From: Corydoras sp. C115 | Lineage: Eukaryota; Chordata; Actinopteri; Siluriformes; Callichthyidae | Assembly (NCBI GenBank): GCA_019802505.1 | Contig: JAFMOC010000310.1 | Location: 436,001-500,000 of the forward strand | Length of the DNA stretch: 64,000 nt | Direction of reading: 5' to 3' | Part shown: positions 19,946 to 31,593 of the stretch, in pieces | Layout of the letters: each line of letters starts with the position of its first letter | Position numbering within the stretch: the first letter of the stretch is position 1 | Position numbers and translations under genes: made by a program | Notes under the pieces: generated by a model | Database searches by the model: none | What the model was told of the DNA's origin: nothing | The model's input: only the letters and a program-made list of their open reading frames with translations

Positions 19946-20285
19946 AGGGCGGCACGGTGGGTTAGTGGTTAGCATGTTCTCCTCTCAGCACTGAGGATTC
20001 CCGGTTCGAATCTGGGTGGAGTTTCCATGTTCTCCCCGTGTCCCCGTGGGTTTCCTCCGGGTTCTCTGGTTTCATCCCACAGCCCAAAACATATGGATCA
20101 AGGTCAATTGAATGCACCAAATTGCCCCATATAGAATGTGTTTGTGTGAGTGTGTGTGTGTCCAGTGATATATTGGCATCCTGTCCTGGGTGTATCTGCC
20201 CAGCGCCCGAAACGTCTCCCCTGGATGGGCATGGGGAACCCCCGCGACCCTAATAGAGGATAAAGCGTAAGATAATGGATGAATA
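19946..20285 (+). repeat. V-SINE, full length
   Basis: Head GGCGGCACGGTGGGTTAGTG, B box GGTTCGAATC, core and ATAATGGATGAATA tail all present. Confidence 0.85.
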
Positions 20286-21072
20286 CTTAATTAATCCCTT
20301 TATTAGTTTCATGTATGTTTTCTGAGTTTGTGGTGATTGGCGGTGCATCATCATGGTGCGTGAGCTGTAGGATCCGGTTCCCTGTTGCTCCCCGTTCCCC
20401 TCCACGCTCTCAGAACTCGGCCGTCTCCCGTTTCTCTCCCGTTCGGCTCATGTTTTGATTTTCATTGCACTCGTTCCATCAGTGTCACGACTGAATGCTA
20501 TCTCCGGCGTAGCGCCAAACTCGGCTGCGCCGCACACAAAGCCGCCGGTTCATTGTTGCCTCCCGACACACTTCTTTTCTCGAAAACACAAAGCCGAGCA
20601 CACTTCTGGGGGCGGCCTCGATCCCGACGTGTGTGAGGGGCTCGGAGGTGACATATATCGGAATCGAGGGGTTCCCATAGCGTACGCTCACCACCACCTC
20701 CACACCACCCCCACGTCTTCCCATCCCTCTGTCCGCCGCCGTCTGTGCCTTGGCAGATGTGTGTGGGCTGTTGGTGGGGAGTCGGGCCGAGCTGTGCAGG
20801 ATGGATCTGCGGTGTCAGCCTCACACTGGAAACTTATGATGAGAGAGGGATCGCCTTTCACAAAGAGTCTGCGAGCCGCCCCCCTCGTCCCCCCATCCCC
20901 CTGTCCCACCTCACACTCTCGCTGTTCCGAGTTCGGTGGGCGGCGATAGTCTGTCACTAATTAATCAGAAATTAAAGTGGGATCAACTGAAGGCTTTGTC
21001 AGCTTTGCCGCCACGTTCTTGCTTCAGGTTCCGTTTTCGTCGTATGAATAAATGAACATGTGCTTCCCAAAA
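20286..21072. other. unique sequence, partly CNE-like
   Basis: GC-rich up to 20940. 20955-21040 reads CACTAATTAATCAGAAATTA followed by a CTTTGTCAGCTTTGCCGCC block, similar in style to conserved enhancers. The motif CTGTTCCGAGTTCGGTGGGC at about 20922 is repeated inside the neighbouring minisatellite. Confidence 0.35.
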
Positions 21073-22548
21073 GGTTCTCGGGTTTAACGTTCTTAAACAT
21101 TCTAAAAACATTCTAAAAATGTTCTTAAACGTTTTTAAACTGTTCTTAAACGTTCTTAAAATGTTCTTAAATGTTCTTAAATGTTCTTAAACGTTCTTAA
21201 ACATTCTTAAAATGTTCTTAAACGTTCATAAAACATTCTTAAATGTTCTTAAACTTTTTCTTAAAATGTTTCTTAAAACGTCTGATATTTAAAAATATCA
21301 TTGGGGTAGTAATATACAATTTGACATTTTTTTGAAAAATGTTAAACGTGTAATGTTCAGTTTTGCAAAACGTTTTAAAATGTTCTTAAACGTTCTTAAA
21401 ATGTTCTTAAACGTTCTTAAAACGTTCTTAAACGTTCTTAAACATTCTTAAAATGTTCTTAAACATTCATAAAACATTCTTAAATGTTCTTAAACTTTCT
21501 TAAAATGTTCTAAAACTTTCTTAAAATGTTTTTAAACTTTCTTAAAAATTTCACTATAGGGTTCACACTCTTGCTGTTCCGAGTTCGGTGGGCGGCAACC
21601 CACAAGGTTCTCAGGTTTAACGTTTGTAAAATATCTTAAAACGTTCTTAAACGTTCTTAAAATGTTCTTTAAACATTCTTAAAATGTTCTTAAACGTTCA
21701 TAAAACATTCTTAAATGTTCTTAAACTTTCTTAAAATGTTCTTAAACGTTCATAAAACATTCTTATAACTTTCTTAAAATGTTAAACGTTAAATGTTCTT
21801 AAACGTTTTTAAAATGTTCTTAAACGTTCTTAAAATGTTCTTAAACGTTCTTAAAACGTTCTTAAACATTCTTAAAATGTTCTTAAACATTCATAAAACA
21901 TTCTTAAATGTTCTTAAACTTTCTTAAAATGTTCTAAAACTTTCTTAAAATGTTTTTAAACTTTCTTAAAACCACTTCACACTCTTGCTGTTCCGAGTTC
22001 GGTGGGCGGCAACCCACAAGGTTCTCAGGTTTAACGTTTGTAAAATATCTTAAAACGTTCTTAAACGTTCTTAAAATGTTCTTAAACGTTCTTAAATGTT
22101 CTTAAACTTTCTTAAAATGTTCTTAAACATTCTTGAAACGTTCTTAAAATGTTCTTAAACTTTCTTAACACGCTCTTAAACGTTTCAGAACTTTCTGGAA
22201 CTTTCTTAGAATGTTCTTACACGTTCTTAAACATTCTTAAATGTTCTTAAACGTTCTGGAACTTTCATAAAACGTTCTTAAACTTTCTAAAAACGTTCTG
22301 GAACTTTTAAAAAACATTCTTAAATGTTCTTAAAATGTTCTTAAACTTTCTTAAAACGTTCTTAAAATGTTCTTAAACGTTCTTGAACATTCTTTAAACG
22401 TTCTTAAACTTTATTAAAACATTCATAAATGTTCTTAAACGTTCTTAAAACGTTCTTAAATTTCTTAAATGTTCTTAAACATTCTTAAAATGTTCTTAAA
22501 CGTTCTTAAACGTTTTTAAAACATTCTTAAACTTTCTTAAACTGTCAC
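21073..22548. repeat. TTCTTAAA-rich minisatellite with higher-order units
   Basis: Dominant 10-11-bp unit GTTCTTAAAC / GTTCTTAAAAT for about 1.48 kb. A ~90-bp block starting CTCTTGCTGTTCCGAG and including CCCACAAGGTTCTCAGG recurs at about 21568 and 21989 (spacing ~420 bp), defining a higher-order unit. The ancestor of this block lies in the left flank. Variants with TTCTGGAAC occur toward 22180-22310. Confidence 0.92.
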
Positions 22549-22576
22549 TAAATGGAGTATAGTAAGAAATCAGAAC

Positions 22577-22901
22577 AATCCATCCATCCATTATCTCCCG
22601 CTTTATCCCCCATGCCCATCCAGGGGAGAACATTTCGGGCGCTGGGCAGATACACCCAGGCCAGGACGCCAATCTATCACTGGACACACACTCACTCACA
22701 CACACACACACTCTATATGGAGCAATTTGTAGAATTCAATTGACCTTGATCCATGTTTTTGGACTGTGGAGGAAACTGGAGAACCTGGAGGAATCCCACT
22801 TACCCACAGTGAGAACATGGAAACTCCACTCAGATTAGGATTTGAACTGGGAATCCCTAGCGCTAAGATGAGAACATGCCAACCACCAAGCCACAGTGCA
22901 T
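22577..22901 (-). repeat. V-SINE, near full length
   Basis: Tail and core recognisable, diverged head (CCACCAAGCCACAGTG); a small CA expansion at 22690-22709. Confidence 0.8.
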
Positions 22902-23943
22902 TCAAGAGTCCAAAATTTGGACACGCCTCTTATTGTCCATGTGATGATAAAGCGATCCCAAAACCTTAGCCGTATTTTGGAACTCTGGGAATGTTTTGCC
23001 TGGGATTTGAATTTGTTTTCAGAGAGGCCAGCGACAGACATAACACAGAGCAGCCGAAAAACAAATCCCTAACAAATCATGTGCTGTAGGAAATCCCCTC
23101 CTCTGTAGCCGGACAATATTCCATTTCTTATATTTAACGTGATGCTAAACTGATTATACGCTGCAGAGCTCGGCCGGACAAAACGCTCTTTGACTAAAGT
23201 AACGTAACCTGACCTCTCACTGCAGAGACCTGGTAATGGGTTCAATTAAAGCCCCACGCTCACAGCCCTTTTTAAAACAGAGGGTCTATTTATCTCTGCG
23301 ATTCTGCAGTGGAAGGGGGGAGGGGGTTGCGTTATGGCCTATAACCGGAGGAAGTGCGAATCTCCCCTGCCGGTCCAACAAAAACACACTATTTTATTTC
23401 GCAGCGGGTTTTCATTTCTGACCTCTCTCCATTTTCCCACATTCTTTCACTCGTCCGTCCTTTTATATGTCCATTCCATATCGCCCCCCCCCCCAGGCCT
23501 ACCGCTCCATATAGTACGGAATTGGAACATCAACTGCTGGTGACAGTTGGCCTCGTTTCCATTCATCACAGCCGGCGCGAGTGCGCTTGATGGATTTGCA
23601 CGGGGCTGTCGCTGGACTCGGACCATTTCCCCTTGATTGGCCTTCACGTTCTGATTGGACGTTGCACTATCATTTCCTTAATGAGAAAAAAGAAACCAGC
23701 TGAAGACCAGTAGAATTAAAAAAAATGTATTTAAAAATTTTGTTAGAAAAAAAAAATAAATATAGCAGCGTATGACAAAAATATAAGTATAGAAATATAA
23801 TAGAAATAAAATATATATAAAAATTAGGGAAAAAAAAGTGTCGACACAGCGAGATAGCGACCTACGTCTCACTGTTGACGTCTTATGGACCTTTTCCTTT
23901 TGATTGGGCTTTAGGTTCTGATTGGACGTCTGGTGGTATATTG
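22902..23943. other. non-repetitive block, candidate regulatory element
   Basis: 23085-23330 is unique and CNE-like (ATTCCATTTCTTATATTTAA, AAACTGATTATACGCTGCAG, GGGTTCAATTAAAGCCCC). 23690-23830 is A/T-rich. No ORF recognised. Confidence 0.3.
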
Positions 23944-24158
23944 CACTGGCCCAAGGTCAATTGAATTTTCCAAATTGCCCCATATAGAGTGTGTCTGTGT
24001 GAGTGAGTGTGTGCCCAGTGAGAGATTGGCGTCCTGTTCTGGGTGTATCAGCCCAGCACCCGAAACGTTCTCCCCTGGATGGGCAAGGGGAAACCCCCCC
24101 CCCCCCCCCCCGCGCGACCCTAGTAGAGGATAAAGCGGAAGATAATGGATCGATGGAT
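23944..24158 (+). repeat. V-SINE 3' half
   Basis: Starts at AAGGTCAATTGAATTTTCC and continues to the tail GGAAGATAATGGATCGATGG; contains a 16-bp C run. Confidence 0.75.
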
Positions 24159-25690
24159 TATCAAAATAGCCCAGGAACCGAATACCAGCAGAGGTAATTC
24201 AATATCTCAGGCGGTATTGGCAGTGTCTTCATTCGTCTTTGTTCGTTTTTGTGTAGCTATTCTCCCACAGCTAATGTGTTAGCGCCTGACTAATGGGGCT
24301 GAGTGAGTCTGAGCGTGAGTTGTAGCTATCATTCATTATCACCAGGTCGTTAGTTCTGTGCATGAGCCGTGATTAAGATTGATGCCTCGCTCTAAGCCTT
24401 CTTTGTTTAAGTGCTCCGGAAGAAGGCGAGCGGGACGGAACCGAGACGAGAGCGCAGACTACGTTCCTACGTTTACCAATAAACCGACAACGCGAAACAA
24501 ACGTGCTACAAGGGTTTTTTTGTTCCGCCATCAGAGTCGAGAGTACCAGGACTGCTTCATCAACGGAACCCCCTTCCATCCTTTCGAAAGAAAACAAGAG
24601 GCACACTTTTACTTGGCTGTCTTTGTCCTTGGATGGAACCCCCCCCCGTACAAGTCCCTCGCATACGTGTATTAGCACGACGTGTTGAACGTCTGTCGGC
24701 GGGTTAACCCTCGTCTGCGACGAGGGGCATGCCAGCAGAGCTTTTCTCCGGCTGGGGAGGGGGGGGGGGGACGAGTGCATGCTGATGGTCCTTTGTTCGC
24801 CGAGCAGGCGGCGTTGCCCCCCCTCGTCGGACACACTTTGTGACTTTTGTATCGGCGCGAGCCCTTTGTCAGGCGTCATGACCTCGCACCTTTGGCTCAA
24901 CCTGTGACCCTCGCTATGCAGATACCCTGGGAGAGGAGCCCAGCCAGCTGAACAAGAGACAATGGGGCAGATTAATACACCCAATCATGCCCCCTCGGGA
25001 CCCCGAAGCTGCTGTGTACCTCTGCACGTGCATTGGGGTGGGGAGGGGAGCAGGGGTGCAAAAGGGGGGTAACTTGGTCCTAATAAGAAGTCAGAGGGAC
25101 AGAGGGTGTCTAATTAAAAAGCCTGATGGTCACATGACGTTCTCACGATGGTTGTTAGCATCGATTTTAATGGGTTTCAGGGACATAGGTTCTCAGATTC
25201 TCGTTTGGTGGGGGGGGGGGGGGGGTCCATATAGGGGTGCCAGAGTCCATCCTTTACAACATAATTCTAAGCAACATGTGAACTTAGTGTCTTTCCTATT
25301 CATCTACAAGCATGTTCCATGACCGTGGGTGCAGTCTGTAGCTCCTGGAGGACATGGGGATAACATGCAAACTTACACAGTCTCAGAGACTTCAGTACTT
25401 AATGTAGATCTTTCAATAATGCAGCATGAGACTTATTTCCCAGCGTTCACTACAATGGCAGCATAAATCATATGGTATAATTAAACTCCTATGTAGGCTC
25501 TAACTTTAGCAGATAATTATGGATTAGAAACGAGTAACTGCTCGTTTACCATTTAATTAGTCAAGCAATAGATGGCTTTAAAAAGACTGACGTCTTTTCT
25601 TGGTTTTATCTTCGTCTAAAGGGCAACGTCTGGCTTTCGAACAAACAAAGATGATCTAGTTCAGGTGCCAAAGTTCCACAGAGTGGGAGT
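24159..25690. other. non-repetitive block with two candidate conserved islands
   Basis: 24780-25010 (CTTTGTCAGGCGTCATGACC, GGGCAGATTAATACACCC) and 25385-25620 (GCATAAATCATATGG, TATAATTAAACTCC, GCAGATAATTATGGATTAG, CCATTTAATTAGTC) are unique, with many homeodomain-like cores. A G run lies at 25207-25226. No coding frame recognised. Confidence 0.35.
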
Positions 25691-28290
25691 CTGAGTACGC
25701 CGGGGGCCGTGATGGAGGCGTGGCTTCTGCATCTGTTGGTTTTAATTGAGGACGTGCCGCCTTTGTACTTGAAGGGTCTTGTGAAGAGGTGTGGCCTTTT
25801 TATCTGTTGGCTCCAGAGAAGGAGGTGTGACTCCTTTATTTGTTGGGCCCAGTGAAGGATGTGTGGCTCCTTTAATGGTTGGGTGGATCCAGGGAAGGAG
25901 GTATGGCTCTTTTAATTGTTGGGTCCAGAGAAGGAGATGTGGCTCCTTTAATTGTTGGGTGGGTCCAGGGAAGAAGGTTTGGCTCCTTTAATTGTTTGGC
26001 ACCTGAAAGAAGGTATGGTGCCTTTAATTGTTGGGCCCAAGGAAGGAGGTGTGGCTCCACTAATTGTTGGGTCTAGTGAAGGAGGTGTGGTTCCTTTAAT
26101 TGTTGGGCCTTGTGAAGGAGGACTGGCTGCTTTAATTGTTGGCTCCAGGAAAGGAGGTGTGGCTCCGTTAATTGTTGGGCCCAGGGAAGGTGGTTTGGCT
26201 CCTTTAATTGTTGGGTGGGTCCAGGGAAGGAGGTATGGCTCTTTAATTGTTGTGTCCAGGGAAGGATGTGTGGTTCTGTTAATTGTTGGGTCCATGGAAG
26301 GAGGTGTGACGCCTTTAATTGTTTGGCCCATGGACGGAGGTGTGGCTCCTTTAATTGTTGGGTGGGTTCAGGGAAGGAGGACTGGCTGCTTTAATTGTTG
26401 GCTCCAGGGAAGGAGGTTTGGCTCCTTTAATTGTTGGGTGGGTCCGGGGAAGGAGGTGTGGCTCCGTTAATTGTTGGGCCCAGGGAAGGTGGTTTGGTTC
26501 CTTTAATTGTTTGGTGGGTTCAGGGAAGGAGGTGTGGCTCATTTAATTGTTGGGTGGGTCCAGGGAAGGAGGTATGGCTCTTTAATTGTTGTGTCCAGGG
26601 AAGGGGGTGTGGTTGCGTTAATTGTTGGGTCCATGGAAGGAGGTGTGGCTCCGTTAATTGTTGGGTCCAGAGAAGGAGATGTGGCTCCTTTAATTGTTTG
26701 GTGGGTCCAGGGAAGAAGGTTTGGCTCCTTTAATTGTTTGGCACCTGAAAGAAGGTGTGATGCCTTTAATTGTTGGGCCCAAGGAAGGAGGTGTGGCTCC
26801 ACTAATTGTTGGGTCTAGTGAAGGAGGTGTGGTTCCTTTAATTGTTGGGCCTTGTGAAGGAGGACTGGCTGCTTTAATTGTTGGCTCCAGGAAAGGAGGT
26901 GTGGCTCCGTTAATTGTTGGGTCTAGTGAAGGAGGTGTGGTTCCTTTAATTGTTGGGCCTTGTGAAGGAGGACTGGCTGCTTTAATTGTTGGCTCCAGGA
27001 AAGGAGGTGTGGCTCCGTTAATTGTTGGGCCCAGGGAAGATGGTTTGGCTCCTTTAATTGTTGGGTGGGTCCAGGGAAGGAGGTATGGCTCTTTAATTGT
27101 TGTGTCCAGGGAAGGATGTGTGGTTCTGTTAATTGTTGGGTCCATGGAAGGAGGTGTGACGCCTTTAATTGTTTGGCCCATGGACGGAGGTGTGGCTCCT
27201 TTAATTGTTGGGTGGGTTCAGGGAAGGAGGACTGGCTGCTTTAATTGTTGGCTCCAGGGAAGGAGGTTTGGCTCCTTTAATTGTTGGGTGGGTCCGGGGA
27301 AGGAGGTGTGGCTCCGATAATTTTTGGGCCCAGGGAAGGTGATTTGGTTCCTTTAATTGTTTGGTGGGTTCAGGGAAGGAGATGTGGCTCATTTAATTGT
27401 TGGGTGGGTCCAGGGAAGGAGGTATGGCTCTTTAATTGTTGTGTCCAGGGAAGGGGGTGTGGTTGCGTTAATTGTTGGGTCCATGGAAGGAGGTGTGGCT
27501 CCGTTAATTGTTGGACCCAGAGAAGGAGGTTTGGTTCCTTTAATTGTTTGGTGGGTTCAGGGAAGGAGGTGTGGCTCATTTAATTGTTGGGTGGGTCCAG
27601 GGAAGGAGGGATGGCTCCTTTAATTGTTGGGCCTAGTGAAGGAGGTGTGGCTCCTTTAATTGTTGGGTGGGTCCAGGGAAGGAGGTGTGGCTCCTTAATT
27701 TTTGGCTCCATGGAAGAAGGTGCGGCTCCATTAATTGTTGGGCACCAGAAAGAAGATGTGGCTCCTTTAATTGTTGGGTGGGTCCAGGGAAGGAGGTGTG
27801 GCTCCTTTAATTGTTGGGCCCAGAGAAAGAGGTATGGCTCTGTTAATTGTTGGGCACCTGAAAGAAGATGTGGCTTCTTTAATTGTTGGGCCTAGTGAAG
27901 GTGGTGTGTCTCCTTTAATTGTTGGGCCCAGGGAAGGAGGTGTGGCTCCTTTAATTGTTGGGCACCTGAAAAGAGGTATGGCTCCTTTAATTGTTGGGTC
28001 TAGGGAAGATGGTGTGGTCTCTATACCTTTTGGTTCTTTTAATAAATGTGTGGCTTCTTTACTTATCCATTCTAGTTAAAGCGGTGTGGCTTCTGTATCT
28101 GTTGGTTTCAGTTAAAGGGGTGTGGCCTATGTATCTGTTGGTTCAGTTGTAGAAGGTGTGGCCTCTGTATCTGAAGGTTCCTGTGAGTGAGACTTGGCCT
28201 CTGTATTTTATTTGGTTCTAGTGAAAGAGCTGTGATTTCTGTACTTGGGTTAGGGTCGGTTCCACTTAAGGGTTGGTTCCAGTTAGAACA
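25691..28290. repeat. 36/40-bp minisatellite with ~742-bp higher-order repeat
   Basis: Basic unit about GTGTGGCTCCTTTAATTGTT followed by GGGTCCAGGGAAGGAG (36 bp). A 40-bp variant carries an extra GGGT. Stretches of 36-bp units keep frames open on both strands (plus: REGGVAPLIVGS; minus: TIKGATPPSLDP), but 40-bp units shift the frame. The block from 25952 recurs at 26694 (742 bp later) with an extra 108 bp. Units decay at both edges. Confidence 0.93.
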
Positions 28291-28339
28291 TGAGGCTTTG
28301 TTCTCGTAGCTTCTAAGATCTGGCATCACATGAGAATAA

Positions 28340-28452
28340 TCCATCCATCCGTTATCTTCCGCTTTATCCTATATTATGGTCACGGGGGGGTTCCCCATGC
28401 CCATCCAAGGGAGAATGTTTCGGGCGCTGGGTAGATACACCCAGGACAGGAT
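28340..28452 (-). repeat. V-SINE 3' segment, left arm of an inverted pair
   Basis: Inverted tail CCATCCATCCGTTATCTTCC through to CCCAGGACAGGATGCC, then abruptly joined to a plus-oriented copy. Confidence 0.7.
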
Positions 28453-28640
28453 GCCTACAAATTGCCCCATATATGGTAGAGTGTGTCTGTATGTGTGAGT
28501 GTGTGCCAAGCGATAGATTGGCGTCCTGTCCTAGGTGTGTCCGCGTGGGTTTCCTCCAGGTTCTCCGGTTTCCTCCTACAGTCCAAAAACATGTATTCAG
28601 GGTGAATCGAATTCTACAAATTGCCCCATTTACTGTAGAG
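28453..28640 (+). repeat. V-SINE segment, right arm of the inverted pair
   Basis: CAAATTGCCCCATATATGG, variable segment, then core (GTGTCCGCGTGGGTTTCCTC) and a second CAAATTGCCCC. Ends at the hAT-like terminus. Confidence 0.7.
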
Positions 28641-28780
28641 CAGGGGTGCTCAATACGTCGATCGCGATCGACTGGTCGATCGCAAAGGGGTGTCAGGTAG
28701 ATCGCGATGGAGGTTTTAAAAAAAAAGCGTTTATCACATATCAGCACTTTTTTTACAGCACAGTATCGGAAACGCTTAAA

Positions 28781-28814
<34 letters not shown>

Positions 28815-29110
28815 GTGATTCATTCTAAATCGCGATCTCTATCGCTGTATAAGCAAGCGGTCTGCCCCCCGCCATCTCTCTCGCTGTTCCCAAAACCGGT
28901 ATGTGACCACGCCTCTGTGCTTAAATCCGAAGCACTGCCTCAAGAATCATCTACATTAGATAGTTTCTGTTTGTGTTTTTACACTTTATTCGACTGACAC
29001 GATGAGTGAAGGACGAGTGAAGCTCAAAAAGAACTAAAATGTCCCACTTTCATTTAGAGTGGGGGGGGGGGGCGAATATTTTTTTTACAATGTCAAACTC
29101 AAAATGCATT
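28641..29110 (+). mobile_element. hAT-like transposon 5' end, copy 1
   Basis: Starts CAGGGGTGCTCAATACGTCG, continues with GATCGCGATCGACTGGTCGA and ends at CAATGTCAAACTCAAAATGC. An ATG near 29001 opens a frame beginning MSEGRVKLKKN that stops at once. The minus-strand copy at 56862-57207 shares both ends. A (CA)n lies at about 28782-28811. No transposase. Confidence 0.6.
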
Positions 29111-29138
29111 TGCTTTTATTAATGTTCATGTTCTGTTT

Positions 29139-29392
29139 GGGGGCAGCACAGTGGTTAAGTGGTTAGTATGTTCTCCTCTCAGTGCTAGGGATTCCCAGTT
29201 TGAATCCCAATCTGGGTGGAGTTTCCATGTTCTCCCCGTGTTTAATAAAATGCAATTCTAACAGTCCTGGGTGTATCTGCCCAGCGCCCGAAACGGTCTC
29301 CCCTGGATGGGCATGGGGAAACCCCCCTCCCCTTTCCCCACCCCCACGACCCTAGTAGAGGATAAAGTGGAAGATGATAGATGGATGGATTA
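29139..29392 (+). repeat. V-SINE with core replaced
   Basis: Head and B-box region (TTTGAATCCC) present. After TCTCCCCGTG the sequence switches to TTTAATAAAATGCAATTC before resuming at TCCTGGGTGTATCTGCCC and the tail. Confidence 0.75.
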
Positions 29393-29819
29393 TGACATCA
29401 GTCCTGATTTATCTTTATTTTTCCATTATTATTTTATTATATTATTATATTTACCGTTCTCACCTACGTGTGGTATGCAGCAGGCCATCTCGAAATCCGG
29501 CGTGGTCTCCAAACACACACACTTCATAAGATCTACACTCAAATGCCGAAACGAACAAATCATCAGCGTAACCAACGTGGGGGGTGGATGCAGCGCCACT
29601 CGGATGCCAATTAAGGAAGATTTCACAGTAAACAGTTTAAAGCTCCCACTGTGTGGACAGCTGAAGAGGATTAGAGGTTGGAAATCAAACCTTTCAGAAA
29701 ACACAAGCTGAGAAAAGAAATCTAATGTTTTTAAGATAATAAAACTGCTTGATTACACAAATCACATTCTCTGAGAAGAATAACAAGCTGCTCAGATTTA
29801 TTTCTGATGTACAGAGGAC
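29393..29819. other. unique sequence
   Basis: Includes CGAAATCCGGCGTGGTCTCC and a CCAATTAAGGAAGATTTCAC stretch. A 146-codon plus frame at 29271-29711 begins in the neighbouring SINE and matches no family I know, so it is not called as a gene. Confidence 0.4.
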
Positions 29820-29945
29820 CCGTCGTAAGCTCACGGGCAACTAGGTCCAAGGTTCGAATACTGTGTTGGGTGGATAATGTCGTTTCTGTGTGGAATTGGC
29901 ATGTTCTCCCTGTTTTTCTTGGAGAGCTGGGGTGCGGTGCTCTGT
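29820..29945 (+). repeat. fragment of a related V-SINE subfamily
   Basis: B-box-like AAGGTTCGAATACTG is followed by GTGTGGAATTGGCATGTTCT, a spacing closer to DANA than to the dominant subfamily here. Confidence 0.45.
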
Positions 29946-30019
29946 AGAGCGTCATCTAAATGATGCTCCATTGGATTGGTGAGGTCATACATTGTGGTCC
30001 GTCATCATTTAACCTTTAA

Positions 30020-30032
30020 TACACACACCAGT

Positions 30033-30080
<48 letters not shown>
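30020..30080. repeat. (CA)n microsatellite
   Basis: Nearly pure CA tract of about 60 bp. Confidence 0.95.
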
Positions 30081-30081
<1 letters not shown>

Positions 30082-30089
30082 AGTGATGG

Positions 30090-30397
30090 TGCCTGGGCGG
30101 CAATCAGGGTAAGGTGCCCAGGTTGGAATCCCAATCTGGGCGGAATTTCCATGTCCTCCCCGTGCCCGCCTGGGTTTCCTCTGGGTTCTCCGTTTTTTTC
30201 CCACAGTCCAAAAACATGAATCAAGGTCAATCGCACCATATAGAGTGTGTGTGTATGTGTGTGTGTGAGTGAGTGAGTGTTTGTCCAGTGATGGATTGGC
30301 ACCCTGTCCTGGATGTATCTGCCCAGTGCCTGAGACGTTCTGAGAACCCCCCTGTGACCCTCATAGAGGATAAAGCAGAAGATAATGGATGCATGGA
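30090..30397 (+). repeat. V-SINE, near full length
   Basis: Degenerate head (GTGCCCAGGTTGGAATCCC), full core, tail GATAAAGCAGAAGATAATGG. Confidence 0.78.
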
Positions 30398-30740
30398 ACC
30401 CTCTGTATCATGTCTTCAGCCCAACTGGATGAAAGAAAGAAAGGCGGCGCCATCCCATCGGTGTTGATGTTGGGCTCTGACCTCGGGGCTGATCAGTAAC
30501 CTGATAACACAAAGGTGAAATCTGTTCCTCAACCTGTCGGCTGCTGGTTCTATACACTGCGAGCGCTTACCAGATGGCACTCTGGAGAACAGAGAGTGCA
30601 GTGATTCTATTGGTCGATTAGTTAAATCCCTTTGATCCTCTAAACACCTGATATTATTATTATTATTATTATTATGTCATACAGACGGCTGCAGGGGACA
30701 CCTGAGAGGACACCTCACGTCCAGGATGGACTGTCTGTTG
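30398..30740. other. unique sequence
   Basis: Short (TTA)n at about 30654-30676. Nothing else recognised. Confidence 0.5.
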
Positions 30741-31295
30741 GGTTTAACACATATACATACACACGCTCACACTCACACTTACACACACTCACATTTACAT
30801 GCACATACACATACAGACGTATACATACACACACTCACACACATACACATATATGCATTCACACACACATACATACACACTCACACATTCATACACATAT
30901 ATTTACATACACACAAACATATATACACACACTCACACACATACTCTCACACACATTCATACACACACTCACACATACATACAATCACACACTCACTCAC
31001 ACACATATTCTCACACACACTCATACACATACACACACACACTCCACATACATACAATCACACATACACTCAGACACACACATACACAAACACACATACA
31101 CACACACGCACTCACACATACTGTACATACACACACACACATACTGTATATACACTCACACACACACACACTCACTCACACATACTTACACTCTCACACA
31201 TACTGTATATACACTCTCACACACACATACACACACTCACTCAAACATACTGTACATACACTCACACACACACTCACACACACACACATACATAC

Positions 31296-31328
<33 letters not shown>

Positions 31329-31465
31329 TACATACACTCACAGATATTGTACATACACTCACACACACTCATACACACACATACACACAAACACACTCAC
31401 TCACACATACTGTACATACACAAACACACACACACACTCACTCACTCACACATACTGTGCATACA

Positions 31466-31510
<45 letters not shown>

Positions 31511-31521
31511 TCATACATACT

Positions 31522-31560
<39 letters not shown>

Positions 31561-31593
31561 GATACTGTACATACACATACACTCACACACACG
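30741..31593. repeat. CA/CATA/CACT simple-sequence tract, 850 bp
   Basis: Interleaved CACA, CATACA and ACTCAC motifs with a recurrent ACATACTGTACATACAC block (at least six times), giving spurious long His/Thr/Tyr-rich frames in all three plus frames. Confidence 0.95.

Noticed and set aside
19946..20050. Genuine tRNA gene suggested by A and B boxes
   Set aside because: Box spacing and sequence belong to the V-SINE head; no cloverleaf or CCA-side acceptor stem could be matched, and the same head recurs across the window.
25952..27320. Frames of 163-208 codons with a 12-residue repeat on both strands
   Set aside because: By-product of the 36-bp unit length; 40-bp units break the frame, there is no signal or start context, and both strands are equally open.
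25691..28290. CRISPR-like array of regularly spaced repeats
   Set aside because: The units are contiguous minisatellite copies without unique spacers, in a vertebrate genome.
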